64,000 bases of DNA from Lysinibacillus sp. FSL M8-0337 (GCF_038593855.1 NZ_CP151996.1:2046001-2110000); one strand, 5' to 3'. Shown: positions 32,180 through 41,233, counted from the stretch's first letter. Notes: generated from the sequence alone by a model not told the origin. A program made the numbers and translations.

Positions 32180-32311
32180 GAATATTATTATTCCAGTTAA
32201 TTGTATGAATGACGATTATATTTCCTTGTTCTGTATCTATGTAAATGTTCAAATATCAGGAATTGAATAGACTAGAGAAGGTGCAGAAAGAGAAGGGGGG
32301 ATAATAGATAG

Positions 32312-33052
32312 ATGGAAATTTCAAATAATGCACTAAATCTCATAGCGAAGTGGGAAGGGTTTCGCTCCGATGCCTATATAGGTCCTGACAATGTTTGGAC
32401 CATCGGCTACGGAACAACAAAATGGCCAAATGGCAAAGCAGTTGAAAAGGGGCAAACCATTACAAAAGAGGATGCGTGGGAACTATTACGAAAGCAAGCA
32501 CAGGAGCATGCCAATACAATTGAATACTATGTTAAAGTGCCACTTAACCAAAATCAGTACGATGCACTGGCAAGTTTTCAATATAATTTAGGACGATATA
32601 TTTTAAGAAATAGTGCACTATTAGTATATTTAAATAATAAGCAATGGGAACAAGTAGGCAAAGAAATGCTATTATACTGTAATGCTAATGGAAAAAAGCT
32701 ACAAGGGCTTGTGAATCGTCGTCTAGACGAAATTGCCCTTTTTTTAAAGCCTGTTGCTGTAATAGATGTAAGTAAAAAAATAGAATATATTGAGATTGAC
32801 AAAGAGCCAAAGAAATTCCGTATTCAAAGTGGGAAATACAATAGTCAAGAGGCAATGATAGCGGCGATGAACGACGCATTAAAACAATATTATTTAGCGT
32901 ATGCAGAACCAGTAAAAGGTAGTTCAAATGAAAATGGTTGGCGTTTTATAAGTGGTTGGTATAACGCAATAGAAGAAGCAAAAATCATTGCCGAGCGCGC
33001 TATTTTAGCAAATAAATTAAGTTACGCAACGATTCGTGGGACAACGCATTAG
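32312..33052 (+). CDS. Phage-type lysozyme (GH24) with two SPOR-like C-terminal repeats
   Basis: The protein has 246 residues with AGAAGGGGGG before the ATG and no signal peptide. Residues 1-145 match T4-type lysozymes/endolysins: LIAKWEGFRSDAY with the catalytic Glu, VWTIGYGTT, and LNQNQYDALASFQYNLG. The tail has two related halves, FRIQSGKYNSQEAMIAAMNDAL and WRFISGWYNAIEEAKIIAERAI, each like a SPOR-type peptidoglycan-binding repeat. It may be a domesticated endolysin or spore/cell-wall hydrolase. No holin gene is adjacent. Confidence 0.85.
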   Translation: MEISNNALNLIAKWEGFRSDAYIGPDNVWTIGYGTTKWPNGKAVEKGQTITKEDAWELLRKQAQEHANTIEYYVKVPLNQNQYDALASFQYNLGRYILRNSALLVYLNNKQWEQVGKEMLLYCNANGKKLQGLVNRRLDEIALFLKPVAVIDVSKKIEYIEIDKEPKKFRIQSGKYNSQEAMIAAMNDALKQYYLAYAEPVKGSSNENGWRFISGWYNAIEEAKIIAERAILANKLSYATIRGTTH

Positions 33053-33053
33053 G

Positions 33054-33098
33054 GTGTCAGGCACTCAAACAATTCTGAATTGTTTGAGTGCCTGACAC
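33054..33098. terminator. 45-base perfect palindrome containing GTGTCAGGCAC
   Basis: Arms 33054-33075 and 33077-33098 are exact reverse complements of 22 bases around a single T. It begins two bases after the lysozyme stop and reaches the stop of the convergent small gene, so it probably acts as a bidirectional terminator. The core GTGTCAGGCAC is shared with 18053-18088. Confidence 0.85.
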
Positions 33099-33354
33099 TA
33101 AACTTTCCTTGAGTGTTTAAGTTTATGTAGTTCCTTTGTCAAATATTGAACTTGTTTTTCTAATTCATCAATTTTGTTTGAATTATTATTATTGTTGTTA
33201 TTTGATTTTTGTGCTTCCTCCAATGTCATTATTGCTGCGATAGTAGCTAAGACATCTCCTAATGTAGTAATAACTCCCGCAGGACTGCTAGCTTAGCAGC
33301 ATCATTTTCCATACCCGCTAAAAGATCAGTAAAATTATCCTTGTTTTTACTCAT
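33098..33354 (-). pseudogene. Frameshifted small coiled-coil protein gene
   Basis: A strong GGAGGTGA and ATG (33354) open a frame MSKNKDNFTDLLAGMENDAAKL that stops after 31 codons. Near 33285-33295 a one-base loss shifts the rest, which then reads SSPAGVITTLGDVLATIAAIMTLEEAQ, a run of seven Asn, and NKIDELEKQVQYLTKELHKLK. The whole would be about 85 residues with a hydrophobic middle and a C-terminal coiled coil. The Asn run and coiled coil recall the microproteins at 37310 and 39262. Sequencing error is an alternative to true decay. Confidence 0.6.
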
Positions 33355-33609
33355 CTTTTCACCTCCCTAACCGAAAATCCTTATTACATCTTATTCCTTA
33401 TCTATTTTTTAATTCGGGAGTTTAAATCAAAAGTTCAGCATAAAACGGTTTAGCTCTTATATTAAACACTTTTGCTAATGGATAAAGTATGATTTTGAGC
33501 GCAAAGCAAAAGATAAATGTTCCAATTTATAAGCGTTCGAATTATGATTAATCATGCAAAGATAGTATTATCTTTACCAAAATATATTAAAGTACAGTGG
33601 AGGGTTCAA

Positions 33610-34029
33610 ATGACACCAGAGCAAATTGTTAAGAAATTTTTTAAAGAAGTACGTTCGGGGCGTAATCCAGATTACGCAGTGGAATTAATGGCAGAGCAAG
33701 TATTGGCCCACCAAGTTATCTCTGAAGAGGAATTAACAGTACTAAGAACGCCTAAAGAATACGCTGATCATGTAAAAGAAATGATAGAAGCTTATGGTGA
33801 CTTCTCATTAGAAATCCAAGAGTTGATGGTTCAAGATCTTAAAGTTTATGTGCGTTGGAAACAGGTTGGTAAGCATATTGGTGAAGTTGATGGATATCAA
33901 CCAACAGGGCTTCCAGTAATTGAAATAGCAAGTGCAGTATACCGCATTGAAAATGAAAAAATAGCCGAATATTGGATTCAAATTGATCGTGCTGGTATGG
34001 AAAAACAACTGGAACGCAATAGAAATTAA
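33610..34029 (+). CDS. SnoaL-like / ester cyclase-family protein
   Basis: The protein has 139 residues from the ATG at 33610 (GGAGGG upstream); an upstream extension to 33517 has no ribosome site. IVKKFFKEVRSGRNPDYAVELMAEQVLAHQV, VKEMIEAYGDFSLEIQELMVQDLKVYVRWKQVGKH and IENEKIAEYWIQID are the elements of the NTF2-like SnoaL fold, the last being typical of ester cyclase-like proteins. The substrate is unknown and there is no operon partner. Confidence 0.8.
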   Translation: MTPEQIVKKFFKEVRSGRNPDYAVELMAEQVLAHQVISEEELTVLRTPKEYADHVKEMIEAYGDFSLEIQELMVQDLKVYVRWKQVGKHIGEVDGYQPTGLPVIEIASAVYRIENEKIAEYWIQIDRAGMEKQLERNRN

Positions 34030-34390
34030 TAACATCCCTAGTGATTTAGAAATATTAAAAGGGGGTTCGTTGTTGGGCAAAACGTGCGCTTTCTCTTTTA
34101 TAATCTAGTGCTAGAATTAAATATTGGATTTAAAAACAGAGTTAATTCTACATAGATTAATTCTGTTTTTTGTATTGCTTGGTCAAGCTTAAAACTTCGA
34201 GAGATTAGGTTAATGATATTACATATTATGGATTTATAAGTTTAACATGTATAATAAAGAGGTATTAAGGTAAATATTTCTATTTGTGTATTAAGGTTCA
34301 TAATAGAATGATAACTGACCGGTACGCTACAATTTAAATCTTGGCAAAATGTATATTTATTATCGGTCAAAAAAATAGGAGTGATTTGAT
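34030..34390 (+). other. Intergenic region with a terminator
   Basis: ACAGAGTTAATTCTA (34136-34150) folds with TAGATTAATTCTGT (34153-34166) and a T run follows, ending upstream transcription. TTCATAATAGAATG (about 34289) is sigma-K/E-like but imperfect. AGGAG at 34377 serves the next gene. Confidence 0.5.
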
Positions 34391-36091
34391 TTGACAAAAT
34401 TTACAGCATTGCAAGAAGCTCACGCCTTCGCAGAGGCATTTCTACTAACGACTGAGCCGTCATCTTTAAAACATCCTTATAAAAAGGATAAAGGTCGATA
34501 TCCACGAGTACGAAAATTTATCCAAAACTATTTATTAAATGGTTCTAGTGAAACATTCAATTCCTCTCCAATACAACAAGGTGTTGGGCAATTAATGATG
34601 TTTTGTGCTCAGTTCGCCCAACAAAAGGCTCAAACTGGAGAACGTGATGAAGTTTACAAGGAAATGGTTAACATAATTATTCCAAAACTAATCGATAAAG
34701 CATTAAATTTCCCAACAAATCCAATTGATCAATTAGCAGGCTTAATTTATTTAGGTGCAGCAATGCTTAAAAAGTTCGATGAAACGCAGAGCGATGTTTC
34801 TTTTTCTAATTTAGATGCGTTGTTAGCGCAATACCGAGAGCATTTTACGAATGAAGTATTAAATTCTAAAGAATACCATATTATTATGTACTATCGTACG
34901 CCATCTGCTTGGACATATGATGATGGAGAAAAATCGTATCGTTTTGCTACGGGGCCATATGCCGGTCAAATTGGCTACTGGATAACAACGGCAGAACCAT
35001 TAACAGATCCACAGAAAACTTACTTAGATAAACTAACCGTTCTTGATGATGCAGGAAAGGTTGTGTTTGCTGGTATTCAACCAGGAACTAGTAGTAAAAA
35101 TTATTTGAACCATCATGCAGATTTTAATACGAAAAACCAAAGATTTATTCTTAATTCTTCACTGAATGCGATTGCGTGTTGGATGGCAGCACATATATAT
35201 GATGTAAAGGTTCATAAGACTGGAGCTTCCTTAGAACCTGCACATAATTTGAAAAACGCAATTCGTGATGTACTTAGTTATACTCAATGGGGAATCAATA
35301 CTTCAGTGGCTAATGCCTCTAAAGGTTGTTTCCAGCAAGAGCCCTATAACAATTCATTATCTGCAAAAAGGGTTCTTCCAGTGCATGGGTTTTCTGAAGT
35401 GAACCTGACAAATAACATGTTACGTGCACGATTCGACTCTCCAGCATATAATGCATTTGCTATAACATTCTTGCAAATATATGCAAGCTTAATAGAAAAT
35501 CCGACAGCTTCATCATGGAACAGCCTTGTTCCTAATAACGATTCGGATTCGGCAGTTATGGTTACGCAGTTAATTAATACTTACGAGGCTATTTTTGATA
35601 ACTATGCAATTATTAAAAATAACCTAATAAGTCATTTGTTTAGCCATGCTAAATATTGGGGAATGTACATTCCTGAGAATGCCATGTTAGGTCCATCAGA
35701 GTTAATGAAGAATCCATGGCAAATGCCTAATAAAGGTGAGGGTATCAATCAAGCAATGATTGGATTATTTAATGTTTATCCTGGCGTTACGGGGCAAGGT
35801 TTTACAAGCATTGATAATAAAGTATCAAAGGCTATAAAACTTCAACTTGATATTGGGCAATCATTACATGGTCAAAGTAAGTTTCCTTCCCATGGTCGTT
35901 CAGGTCTTTGGGATTTAGCTCGCCTAGATATATTAGCCGATGCTTGCAATACAAATGGAACTGTTGATTTAGCTACAGACCTTACTACGACTGATAAAGA
36001 ATCTCCAAACTGTGCTGGAGCACGCCGAGCATTCTACGCTTTAGCGATGGCATTAGTAGTGGATCAATCTAACAATTTTGCTTTAAATTAA
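34391..36091 (+). CDS. Large hypothetical protein of unknown family
   Basis: This 566-residue protein starts at a TTG behind AGGAGTGATT. It has no signal peptide or membrane span, is rich in Asn, Ala, Ser and Leu, and has scattered cysteines. Recognisable landmarks are HPYKKDKGRYPRVRKFIQNYLLNG near residue 28, YRTPSAWTYDDGEKSYRFATGPYAGQIGYWI near 175, CFQQEPYNNSLSAKRVLPVHGFSE near 315, and PSHGRSGLWDLARLDILADAC near 500. None is a catalytic motif I know. It lies alone, with a spore-surface-like gene convergent downstream, so a sporulation or parasporal role is possible but unproven. Confidence 0.7.
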   Translation: MTKFTALQEAHAFAEAFLLTTEPSSLKHPYKKDKGRYPRVRKFIQNYLLNGSSETFNSSPIQQGVGQLMMFCAQFAQQKAQTGERDEVYKEMVNIIIPKLIDKALNFPTNPIDQLAGLIYLGAAMLKKFDETQSDVSFSNLDALLAQYREHFTNEVLNSKEYHIIMYYRTPSAWTYDDGEKSYRFATGPYAGQIGYWITTAEPLTDPQKTYLDKLTVLDDAGKVVFAGIQPGTSSKNYLNHHADFNTKNQRFILNSSLNAIACWMAAHIYDVKVHKTGASLEPAHNLKNAIRDVLSYTQWGINTSVANASKGCFQQEPYNNSLSAKRVLPVHGFSEVNLTNNMLRARFDSPAYNAFAITFLQIYASLIENPTASSWNSLVPNNDSDSAVMVTQLINTYEAIFDNYAIIKNNLISHLFSHAKYWGMYIPENAMLGPSELMKNPWQMPNKGEGINQAMIGLFNVYPGVTGQGFTSIDNKVSKAIKLQLDIGQSLHGQSKFPSHGRSGLWDLARLDILADACNTNGTVDLATDLTTTDKESPNCAGARRAFYALAMALVVDQSNNFALN

Positions 36092-36483
36092 TAATTAAAG
36101 CTCACTACGGATGAATGGTAATAAACAAACGTAAGTTCTTTTTTGATTCACTAGAAATATCGAACGGGATGCTAGAAGTGAGCTAAATCGACATTAGAAT
36201 CTTAGAGAATTGCATGCCTTTATCAACAGGGATGGGGGTTTTTAAGAATCCGTGAGCAATGCTTCTGCTAGTTTAGCTAAAACATGTCGTTTCTTGCGCT
36301 TACCCGGGAAATTTTTTTATTTCCTGACCTTACAACCATATTTCCAATAAGACATTTGGAATGTTCAAATAGAGCTACAAATAACAAAAGGCATAAAGAG
36401 TGCACTTCTTTATGCCTTTTGGTCAACAATATAAGCCTGTGAAAAATAAGACTTACACGTTTTTAACCCATAGATTTATAAAA
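36092..36483. terminator. Gap with a bidirectional terminator
   Basis: AAAAGGCATAAAG (36386-36398) pairs with CTTTATGCCTTTT (36408-36420), a 13-base perfect stem between the convergent genes. Elsewhere in the 392 bases I see no gene. Confidence 0.85.
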
Positions 36484-36825
36484 TTAAAGAATTTGTGTTA
36501 ATTCTGAGTTCACAAATCTTTGAGCATCAATGATAACACCTGATGCTGTTCGCCCGTAAACGCTATATAATCCACCAGTTTGATTCGGAGCAATTTCAAC
36601 TTCATATTGGAACGAACCAGCCACACTTGGTGTTACAAAAGTAGAAGCATTTGCAGCGGCTAAAAAAGGAGTTGTAGATAGTAATTGTCTTGTGCCATTA
36701 AGTCGATAAACTCGAACTACTCCAGATAGAGAACCTCCAGTGAGATTAAGAACTTTGACACGCACGCTAGAGGCATTAGCTGGTAGATTACCTGTATTTT
36801 CAATTGGACCAGTAGTTAAAGGCAT
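36484..36825 (-). CDS. Small beta-sheet protein, probably spore-associated
   Basis: The protein has 113 residues with GAAGGAGGTG before the ATG. It is rich in Val, Ser, Thr and Gly, has no cysteine, and shows SSVRVKVLNLTGGSLSGVVRVYRLNG, FQYEVEIAPNQTGGLYSVYGR and VIIDAQRFVNSEL. The FQYEVEI...G..IIAAQRF.HSEL pattern is known to me from uncharacterised spore-former proteins. On the coding strand CATACTATA (36884-36876) resembles the sigma-K/E -10 (CATANNNTA). Expression late in sporulation is inferred. Confidence 0.65.
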   Translation of the reverse strand: MPLTTGPIENTGNLPANASSVRVKVLNLTGGSLSGVVRVYRLNGTRQLLSTTPFLAAANASTFVTPSVAGSFQYEVEIAPNQTGGLYSVYGRTASGVIIDAQRFVNSELTQIL

Positions 36826-37266
36826 ATATATTCACCTCCTTCAAACAGAAAGTTATAATCTGCAGATTACATTTCTATAGTATGCAATGCTCTGTTACAT
36901 TCTCTAGTCATATTAACCAAGTCTTTTTTAATAAAAATTAAATAGAAAAATTACTAAGTGAAAATATAAACAAAGGTGAGACTGTCTAGCAAGGCATAAT
37001 ACCTGATAGAAACACCTAGTGAGAGGGAATAAAAAATTATTAATAGTTAGTGATGGCGTTCAAACTGATGATTCTGTTCGTCTGAAGTTTTTTGTAGTGG
37101 TGCAGTCCACCATAATTCAAGACAGTGGACGATTTTGTCAGAAATATTGTCAATTTGTTCAAATTGAGAAAAATAATCTTGATAAGTTTGGAGGCAATGA
37201 CTTCTTAAAATAAGTTCATAGTGCTTTCAGTGAGGACAAAGATTTTCAACAAATGGGGAAGTAAAC
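36826..37266. other. Intergenic region without a convincing gene
   Basis: It holds the sporulation-like -10 of the minus-strand gene at 36876-36884. A plus-strand frame at 37019-37213 starts without a ribosome site and resembles nothing known. Confidence 0.45.
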
Positions 37267-37440
37267 AAAAATAGAGCGATTACTATCGCTCTAGAATACT
37301 ATTATGTAATTAAAATTCCTTGTTTCTTTCAAGTTCCTTAACTCTTTTTTCCAATTTTTTAATTTTCTTTTCATTAATACCAGTAATGAAGAAAGCTGCA
37401 ATTGCTATTGAAATAGTAAATATAGCAGAAGAATCCATTG
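37267..37440 (-). repeat. Microprotein cassette 1 (gene plus terminator)
   Basis: The unit consists of a coiled-coil microprotein gene and a terminator AGAGCGAT-ATCGCTCT (37273-37292). Similar units lie at 39262-39429 and 41933-42120, all on the minus strand. Confidence 0.7.
37310..37438 (-). CDS. 42-residue membrane/coiled-coil microprotein, copy 1
   Basis: With GGAGGTATAACA before the ATG at 37438, the reading is a hydrophobic segment (SSAIFTISIAIAAFFITG) followed by a charged coiled coil (NEKKIKKLEKRVKELERNKEF). Paralogues at 39262-39429 and 41979-42104 share the KIKKLEKRxxELExNK tail and the downstream hairpin. Conservation of tail, terminator and ribosome site shows a real gene family. 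The function is unknown; the layout recalls small membrane peptides of type I toxin or holin-like kind. Confidence 0.7.
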   Translation of the reverse strand: MDSSAIFTISIAIAAFFITGINEKKIKKLEKRVKELERNKEF

Positions 37441-37590
37441 TTATACCTCCAAATATTTTTAATTAAATTATAGCAAAAATAGCCATAGCTCTCCCTGCTG
37501 AATTACAGGTACTTGCTTTTGAGAGTAAGCTAATGATTAATTTGTTTTTAAATGGTAAAATTAAACTGTTGTACAAAGGAGGGGTAATGC

Positions 37591-37827
37591 GTGGGGGAGT
37601 TCTTTATTGCAATAGTATTTTTAGTCTTGATAGTAGGGATTTTAATTACCTTAAAAAAGATAAGAAGTACTAACTATAGTTCAACAAATCAAAGCCGTTC
37701 TAACTATTCAGGAAATAATACAACTGATTTTATTTCATCAGGTTCTGTCTTTTCGTTACAAGATACAAATGATTGTTCAGATACCACTTCAAGTAACAGT
37801 GATTCTGGAGGCTCTTCGTGCGATTAA
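37591..37827 (+). CDS. Small membrane protein with Ser/Asn-rich tail
   Basis: The protein has 78 residues from a GTG behind AAAGGAGGGG. One membrane span (FFIAIVFLVLIVGILITL) is followed by a basic stretch and a low-complexity tail rich in Ser, Asn, Asp and Gly, ending SSNSDSGGSSCD. Such small proteins with SDSGGSSC-type ends are common but uncharacterised in Bacilli. No partner gene is evident. Confidence 0.65.
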   Translation: MGEFFIAIVFLVLIVGILITLKKIRSTNYSSTNQSRSNYSGNNTTDFISSGSVFSLQDTNDCSDTTSSNSDSGGSSCD

Positions 37828-38146
37828 TTTTTTAAGTCGTTTCCGAATTGGAAATGGCTTTTTTATGTGCACTTGCTACTCGCATCTCAATAGCTTCAGG
37901 GCTTCTTCCCATAGAAAAAACACCTCCAAATTAAAATGTAGATACCTATACCCAATTTTAATTGAACATGTTTTTATTTGTTTATGCCACTGGTGTCAGT
38001 TCCAAAAGTATGAGTGACTTTCATATTAAACCTTTGCACCTGTTTAGTGCCAGTATACACTAATTTGTACCTTAAATTACATCTGTTTTAAATTATATTC
38101 CATTTGCGAACTTATTCATCAATTCAATTGATTTAATTTCATTTCA
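37828..38146. other. Intergenic region, nothing recognised
   Basis: AT-rich sequence. A frame at 37769-38017 overlaps the previous gene in another phase and has no family resemblance. Confidence 0.4.
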
Positions 38147-38711
38147 TGGCAATTGGCCAAGTGGATCGTAAGCCAAGTGCCTGACAATAACGATTATCTG
38201 GACACACATTTTGGTAGTGGGGCAGTGTTATCTAACAAACGACAGCGGAAAATGAGAAGTTTAATGATATAGATGGAAACATCGTCAATCTATTTCAAGT
38301 GATTCGTGACCAACCTGACCAACTAGCCAACAAATTAACTTACACCTTACATCCTATTCAAGGCAAGAATATATCGAATCATTTACAGCATTGAAGAGGC
38401 GAAGAACGGAGCGATTACAACATGAACAATAACGAAGAAGATTGTTTTAATTATAGTGATCTACCTTATTTAGTAAGGACACGTACAAAACGACACTGTG
38501 CTCATGAAATGATAATTAAACCAGCATCGAGGATTTATCATGATTAGTGGATACAACAGCGATATGTATAAAGACATGATACGAAGATGGACAAGGATTT
38601 AGAAGATGTTAACAACCGAAGCGGCACAAGGAAAGTGTGAAAGTCTGTGGCTCAATCCTCAAATAATTGAGCGTGGGTTTATACAATAATTTCTTTTTGA
38701 AATGGTATAGG
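38147..38711 (+). pseudogene. Heavily decayed D12-class adenine methylase gene, copy 1
   Basis: Stretches in shifting frames match the better-preserved copy at 40237-41019: AKWIVSQ...PDNNDYLD, HFGSGAVLSNK, NDIDGNIVNLFQVI-like sequence, YSDLPYLVRTRTKRH (for DPPY) and a C-terminal IIERGFIQ. Several frameshifts, stops and a deletion of the central domain are present. It was a Dam-like N6-adenine methyltransferase, probably from a phage. Confidence 0.8.
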
Positions 38712-38827
38712 AAGGCAAATGTTCTCACAAGAATCCATACAATAAGCGATAAAAGAAAAAATCCCTTTTCACAGGATGTTTTCATAAAAGAAATGTAATT
38801 ACATAATTCCTTCTTTTCGCTTGAATT

Positions 38828-38938
38828 TCACAAGCTCATCAGTAGGTTAAACCTATAAGAAGGAATGGCTTGGTTGAGAAAGACAAAGATAGTGATGATA
38901 GAACCTAATAAATTCAAGAGAAATGGGATTTTTGACAT
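38828..38938 (-). CDS. 36-residue hydrophobic peptide
   Basis: GGAGTGGATATT precedes an ATG, and the reading is SKIPFLLNLLGSIITIFVFLNQ followed by AIPSYRFNLLMSL, one membrane segment with a short polar end. The size and layout suggest a small membrane peptide. No relative in the window is evident, and a longer upstream extension to 39040 lacks a ribosome site. Confidence 0.45.
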   Translation of the reverse strand: MSKIPFLLNLLGSIITIFVFLNQAIPSYRFNLLMSL

Positions 38939-39261
38939 AATATCCACTCCTTTAAGTTCAGTTAAAATGCAAGTAAGTACAAATGTAGGAATCAATATGC
39001 CTGTCATCATCAGTAATGGTAAGCCACTCCCATTAGACACCTAAAGTGTTTCGACATTTTAATTATAGCACAATTCATTGGAAATAACACATTGGATGGA
39101 AAATAAATCAAAACAATTGAGAAGTAAGGAACGTAAGGTATGACAACTACTTTAAAGATAATCGAGTAAAAATGCTCTTATATTCTTGTTGTAAGAAATT
39201 CAGCTAATCATTACATGCAGCAGAAGGTATGGAATGATACATTTGCTGCACAATATGAGTA

Positions 39262-39429
39262 TTAAACGAAAATAGAGCGACTAAAACATCGCTCTATAAA
39301 TCTATTATGTATTAAAGAAATTACTTGTTTTTTTTCAAGCTCTTCGATACGTTTCTCTAACTTTTTAATCCTAGCATCAGCTGATGCAGCCGCAGCTAAT
39401 GCAAAAGCTCCAAAAGCAAAAGTAATCAT
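39262..39429 (-). CDS. Membrane/coiled-coil microprotein, copy 2, with a readthrough frameshift
   Basis: The reading from 39429 is ITFAFGAFALAAAASADARIKKLEKRIEELEKKQV and then runs on through the terminator hairpin to 39262 (55 residues). In the other copies the coiled coil ends ERNK or ERNKEF and stops. Here the codons GAA AAA AAA CAA GTA come from an A tract one base longer, so the normal end (E-K-N-K-stop) has been lost. The body and GAGGTTTC ribosome region look intact. Confidence 0.6.
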   Translation of the reverse strand: MITFAFGAFALAAAASADARIKKLEKRIEELEKKQVISLIHNRFIERCFSRSIFV

Positions 39430-39523
39430 TCGAAACCTCATTATAATGATAAAGGAAAAAATGTTGGATTTAATTTACGAGTGAAAATGGAAAAAGTTTT
39501 GAATAGGATATACCTTTGAAAAT

Positions 39524-39590
39524 GAAAAAGCCGCAGCGTCGTCACACGCTACAGCTCGAATTTGTTCATGCGCTTCTAGGCTAGTAAGTT
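39524..39590 (-). ncRNA. Candidate small RNA or terminated leader, copy B
   Basis: The minus strand carries GCGCATGAACAAATTCGAGCTG followed by a stem GCTGTAGCGT / ACGCTGCGGC and a T tract, aligned with copies A and C. The promoter is degenerate (TAAACT at 39592-39587). It ends about 95 bases upstream of microprotein copy 2 on the same strand. Confidence 0.45.
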
Positions 39591-39656
39591 TAAAACACAA
39601 AGTAGGAGGAGAATTTCAAGTAACTTCCTGAAAATTGTTCAGTAATAGTTTGTGAG

Positions 39657-40090
39657 TTAATTAGTGAATTTAGATAACTTATCAACTTCTTCAGGGGAAA
39701 TGTTTTTTGCCTTATATGAAATGACAGCCTTATTTGAAATCACTTTATACTTTTCAGAAGATTCACCAGGCGGTATACGAAAAATGATGTTAATTAGTTT
39801 AAATGGTGGATTGTGTGCACCTTCAAATGAAATAACCCTTAAACTAACATCATAATAGTCATTTTGTTTATTTCTTTCGTTTTTTTCAATTCTTCCATAT
39901 GCGAATAATTGATTATCATCGTAAGAGGACATGGTTTCAAGAATTGGTAGACATAATCACGTAAAAATGCTAACTCTATTATACTCGGGGGTTGATTTTG
40001 AGGGAAATATTCAATATCTGAATTAGCGAAAGCAGAATTGATGGTAAGAAAACACATTAAAAGTAACGAGATGATTATTATTTTTTTCAT
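39657..40090 (-). pseudogene. Frameshifted secreted DUF3888-like protein gene
   Basis: The start at 40090 has GAAAGGAATT upstream and encodes a signal peptide (KKIIIISLLLMCFLTINSAFA) and PPSIIELAFLRDYVYQFL. Near 39925-39945 the frame shifts and continues as LPILETMSSYDDNQLFAYGRI...YYDVSLRVISFEGAHNPPFKLINIIFRIP. The latter, with FEGAHNPP, recalls DUF3888, a family of small Bacillus exported proteins. One indel restores a single protein of about 143 residues, so this is either a recent pseudogene or a sequencing error. Confidence 0.6.
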
Positions 40091-40236
40091 ATAATAAATT
40101 CCTTTCGGTATTTTTTCTTGTTATTTGTAAATACAAAAATTTTATGTATCTTAATTTAACTTAAAATCGAAATAAACTTACTGAACAAAATGAGGATTAA
40201 ACTATCAAATAATAATCAGTAACGAGAGGTGATTAT

Positions 40237-41019
40237 TTGAAGAGGGTTTTAAATTATGTCGGTTCTAAATGGAATTTTGCTAGCTGGATATGCCTGAGCA
40301 TAAGGTGTATCTTGAGCCATTCTTCGGAAGTGGTGCAGTCTTATTCAATAAACCAGCTGCCCGCATTGAAACAATAAATGATTTAGATGGCAACAACGTC
40401 AATCTATTTAAAGTGATTGGAGACCAATCTGAACAACTAGCCCAACAAATTCAACTTAAGCCCTATTCAAGGCAAGAATACAATGAATCATTTACAGCAT
40501 TGAATGATGAATTAAATGCGGTAGAAAGAGCAAGAGTGTTCCTAGTCCGTTGTTGGATGGCACGCGGAGGAATCCACAATGTAGACTCGGCAACATTTAG
40601 TGCCCTACCTGATTGGTGAAAGCTACCATCTTTCGTTTTAGAGGCAACGGAGCGATTACAACATGTACAAATTGAATATTTAGATGCAGTAACTTTGATA
40701 CGCCGTTATAACAAAGAGGACTGTTTGATTTACAGTGATCCACCGTATTTATTAAGCACACGTACAAAACGACATTATGCTTATGAAATGACGAATGAAC
40801 AACATGAAACGTTATTGCGAGCTTTAAATAAACATCAGGGTTTTGCCATGATTAGTGGCTACAACAACGATATGTATAACGATAATTTACAAGGTTGGAC
40901 AAGGATTTCGAAGATGGCCACAACCGAAGCTGCAAAAGAAAAATTCGAAAAGTTTGTGGCTCAATCTTCAAATAATTGAGCGTGGATATATACAAGAATT
41001 TCTTTTTGAAACTGTGTAG
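40237..41019 (+). pseudogene. D12-class DNA adenine methyltransferase gene with three lesions, copy 2
   Basis: A TTG behind GAGAGGTGAT starts KRVLNYVGSKWNFASWI. A shift then leads into MPEHKVYLEPFFGSGAVLFNK (SAM motif FxGxG). TGA at 40617-40619 interrupts after ALPDW. The same frame resumes with LPSFVLEATERLQHVQ and the catalytic SDPPYLL, then a further shift near 40945 separates the C-terminal ESLWLNLQIIERGYIQEFLFETV, which ends at TAG 41017. The protein would methylate adenine N6 (Dam-like). Motifs survive but three lesions rule out an active product. Confidence 0.88.
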
Positions 41020-41035
41020 GAGGGGCGTATCTATT

Positions 41036-41233
41036 ATGTGTGAAAAAGTTTGCTGGACTTGCGGACACTTTGCTTTTGGTTGCTTTGTAACAGGTGAGTA
41101 CAACAATACGGTTAATGTAGATGGCACATGCGATAAATGGTGTCCAAAAGGAACGCAAGGTACTGTAACAGACTTTGGTTACGATGATGGGGAAAATGAA
41201 GAGTGGTTAGAAGATGATATGTCTAATCTTTAA
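41036..41233 (+). CDS. Small Cys-rich protein, phage-type
   Basis: The protein has 65 residues with AGGAGGGG before the ATG. CEKVCWTCGHFAFGCFVTGEYNNTVNVDG followed by TCDKWCP has CxxC and CxxxC spacing typical of a small zinc-binding module, and an acidic tail ends it. It lies directly behind the methylase remnant, so it may be another phage-derived gene that is still intact. Function unknown. Confidence 0.6.
   Translation: MCEKVCWTCGHFAFGCFVTGEYNNTVNVDGTCDKWCPKGTQGTVTDFGYDDGENEEWLEDDMSNL

Noticed and set aside
34391-36091. Vanadium-dependent haloperoxidase or insecticidal toxin
   Set aside because: The characteristic PSGH and vanadate-binding motifs are absent, and no toxin domain can be seen.
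38170-38190. GTGCCTGAC as a third copy of the GTGTCAGGCAC repeat
   Set aside because: It reads as coding sequence (VPDN) of the methylase remnant and has no inverted partner.
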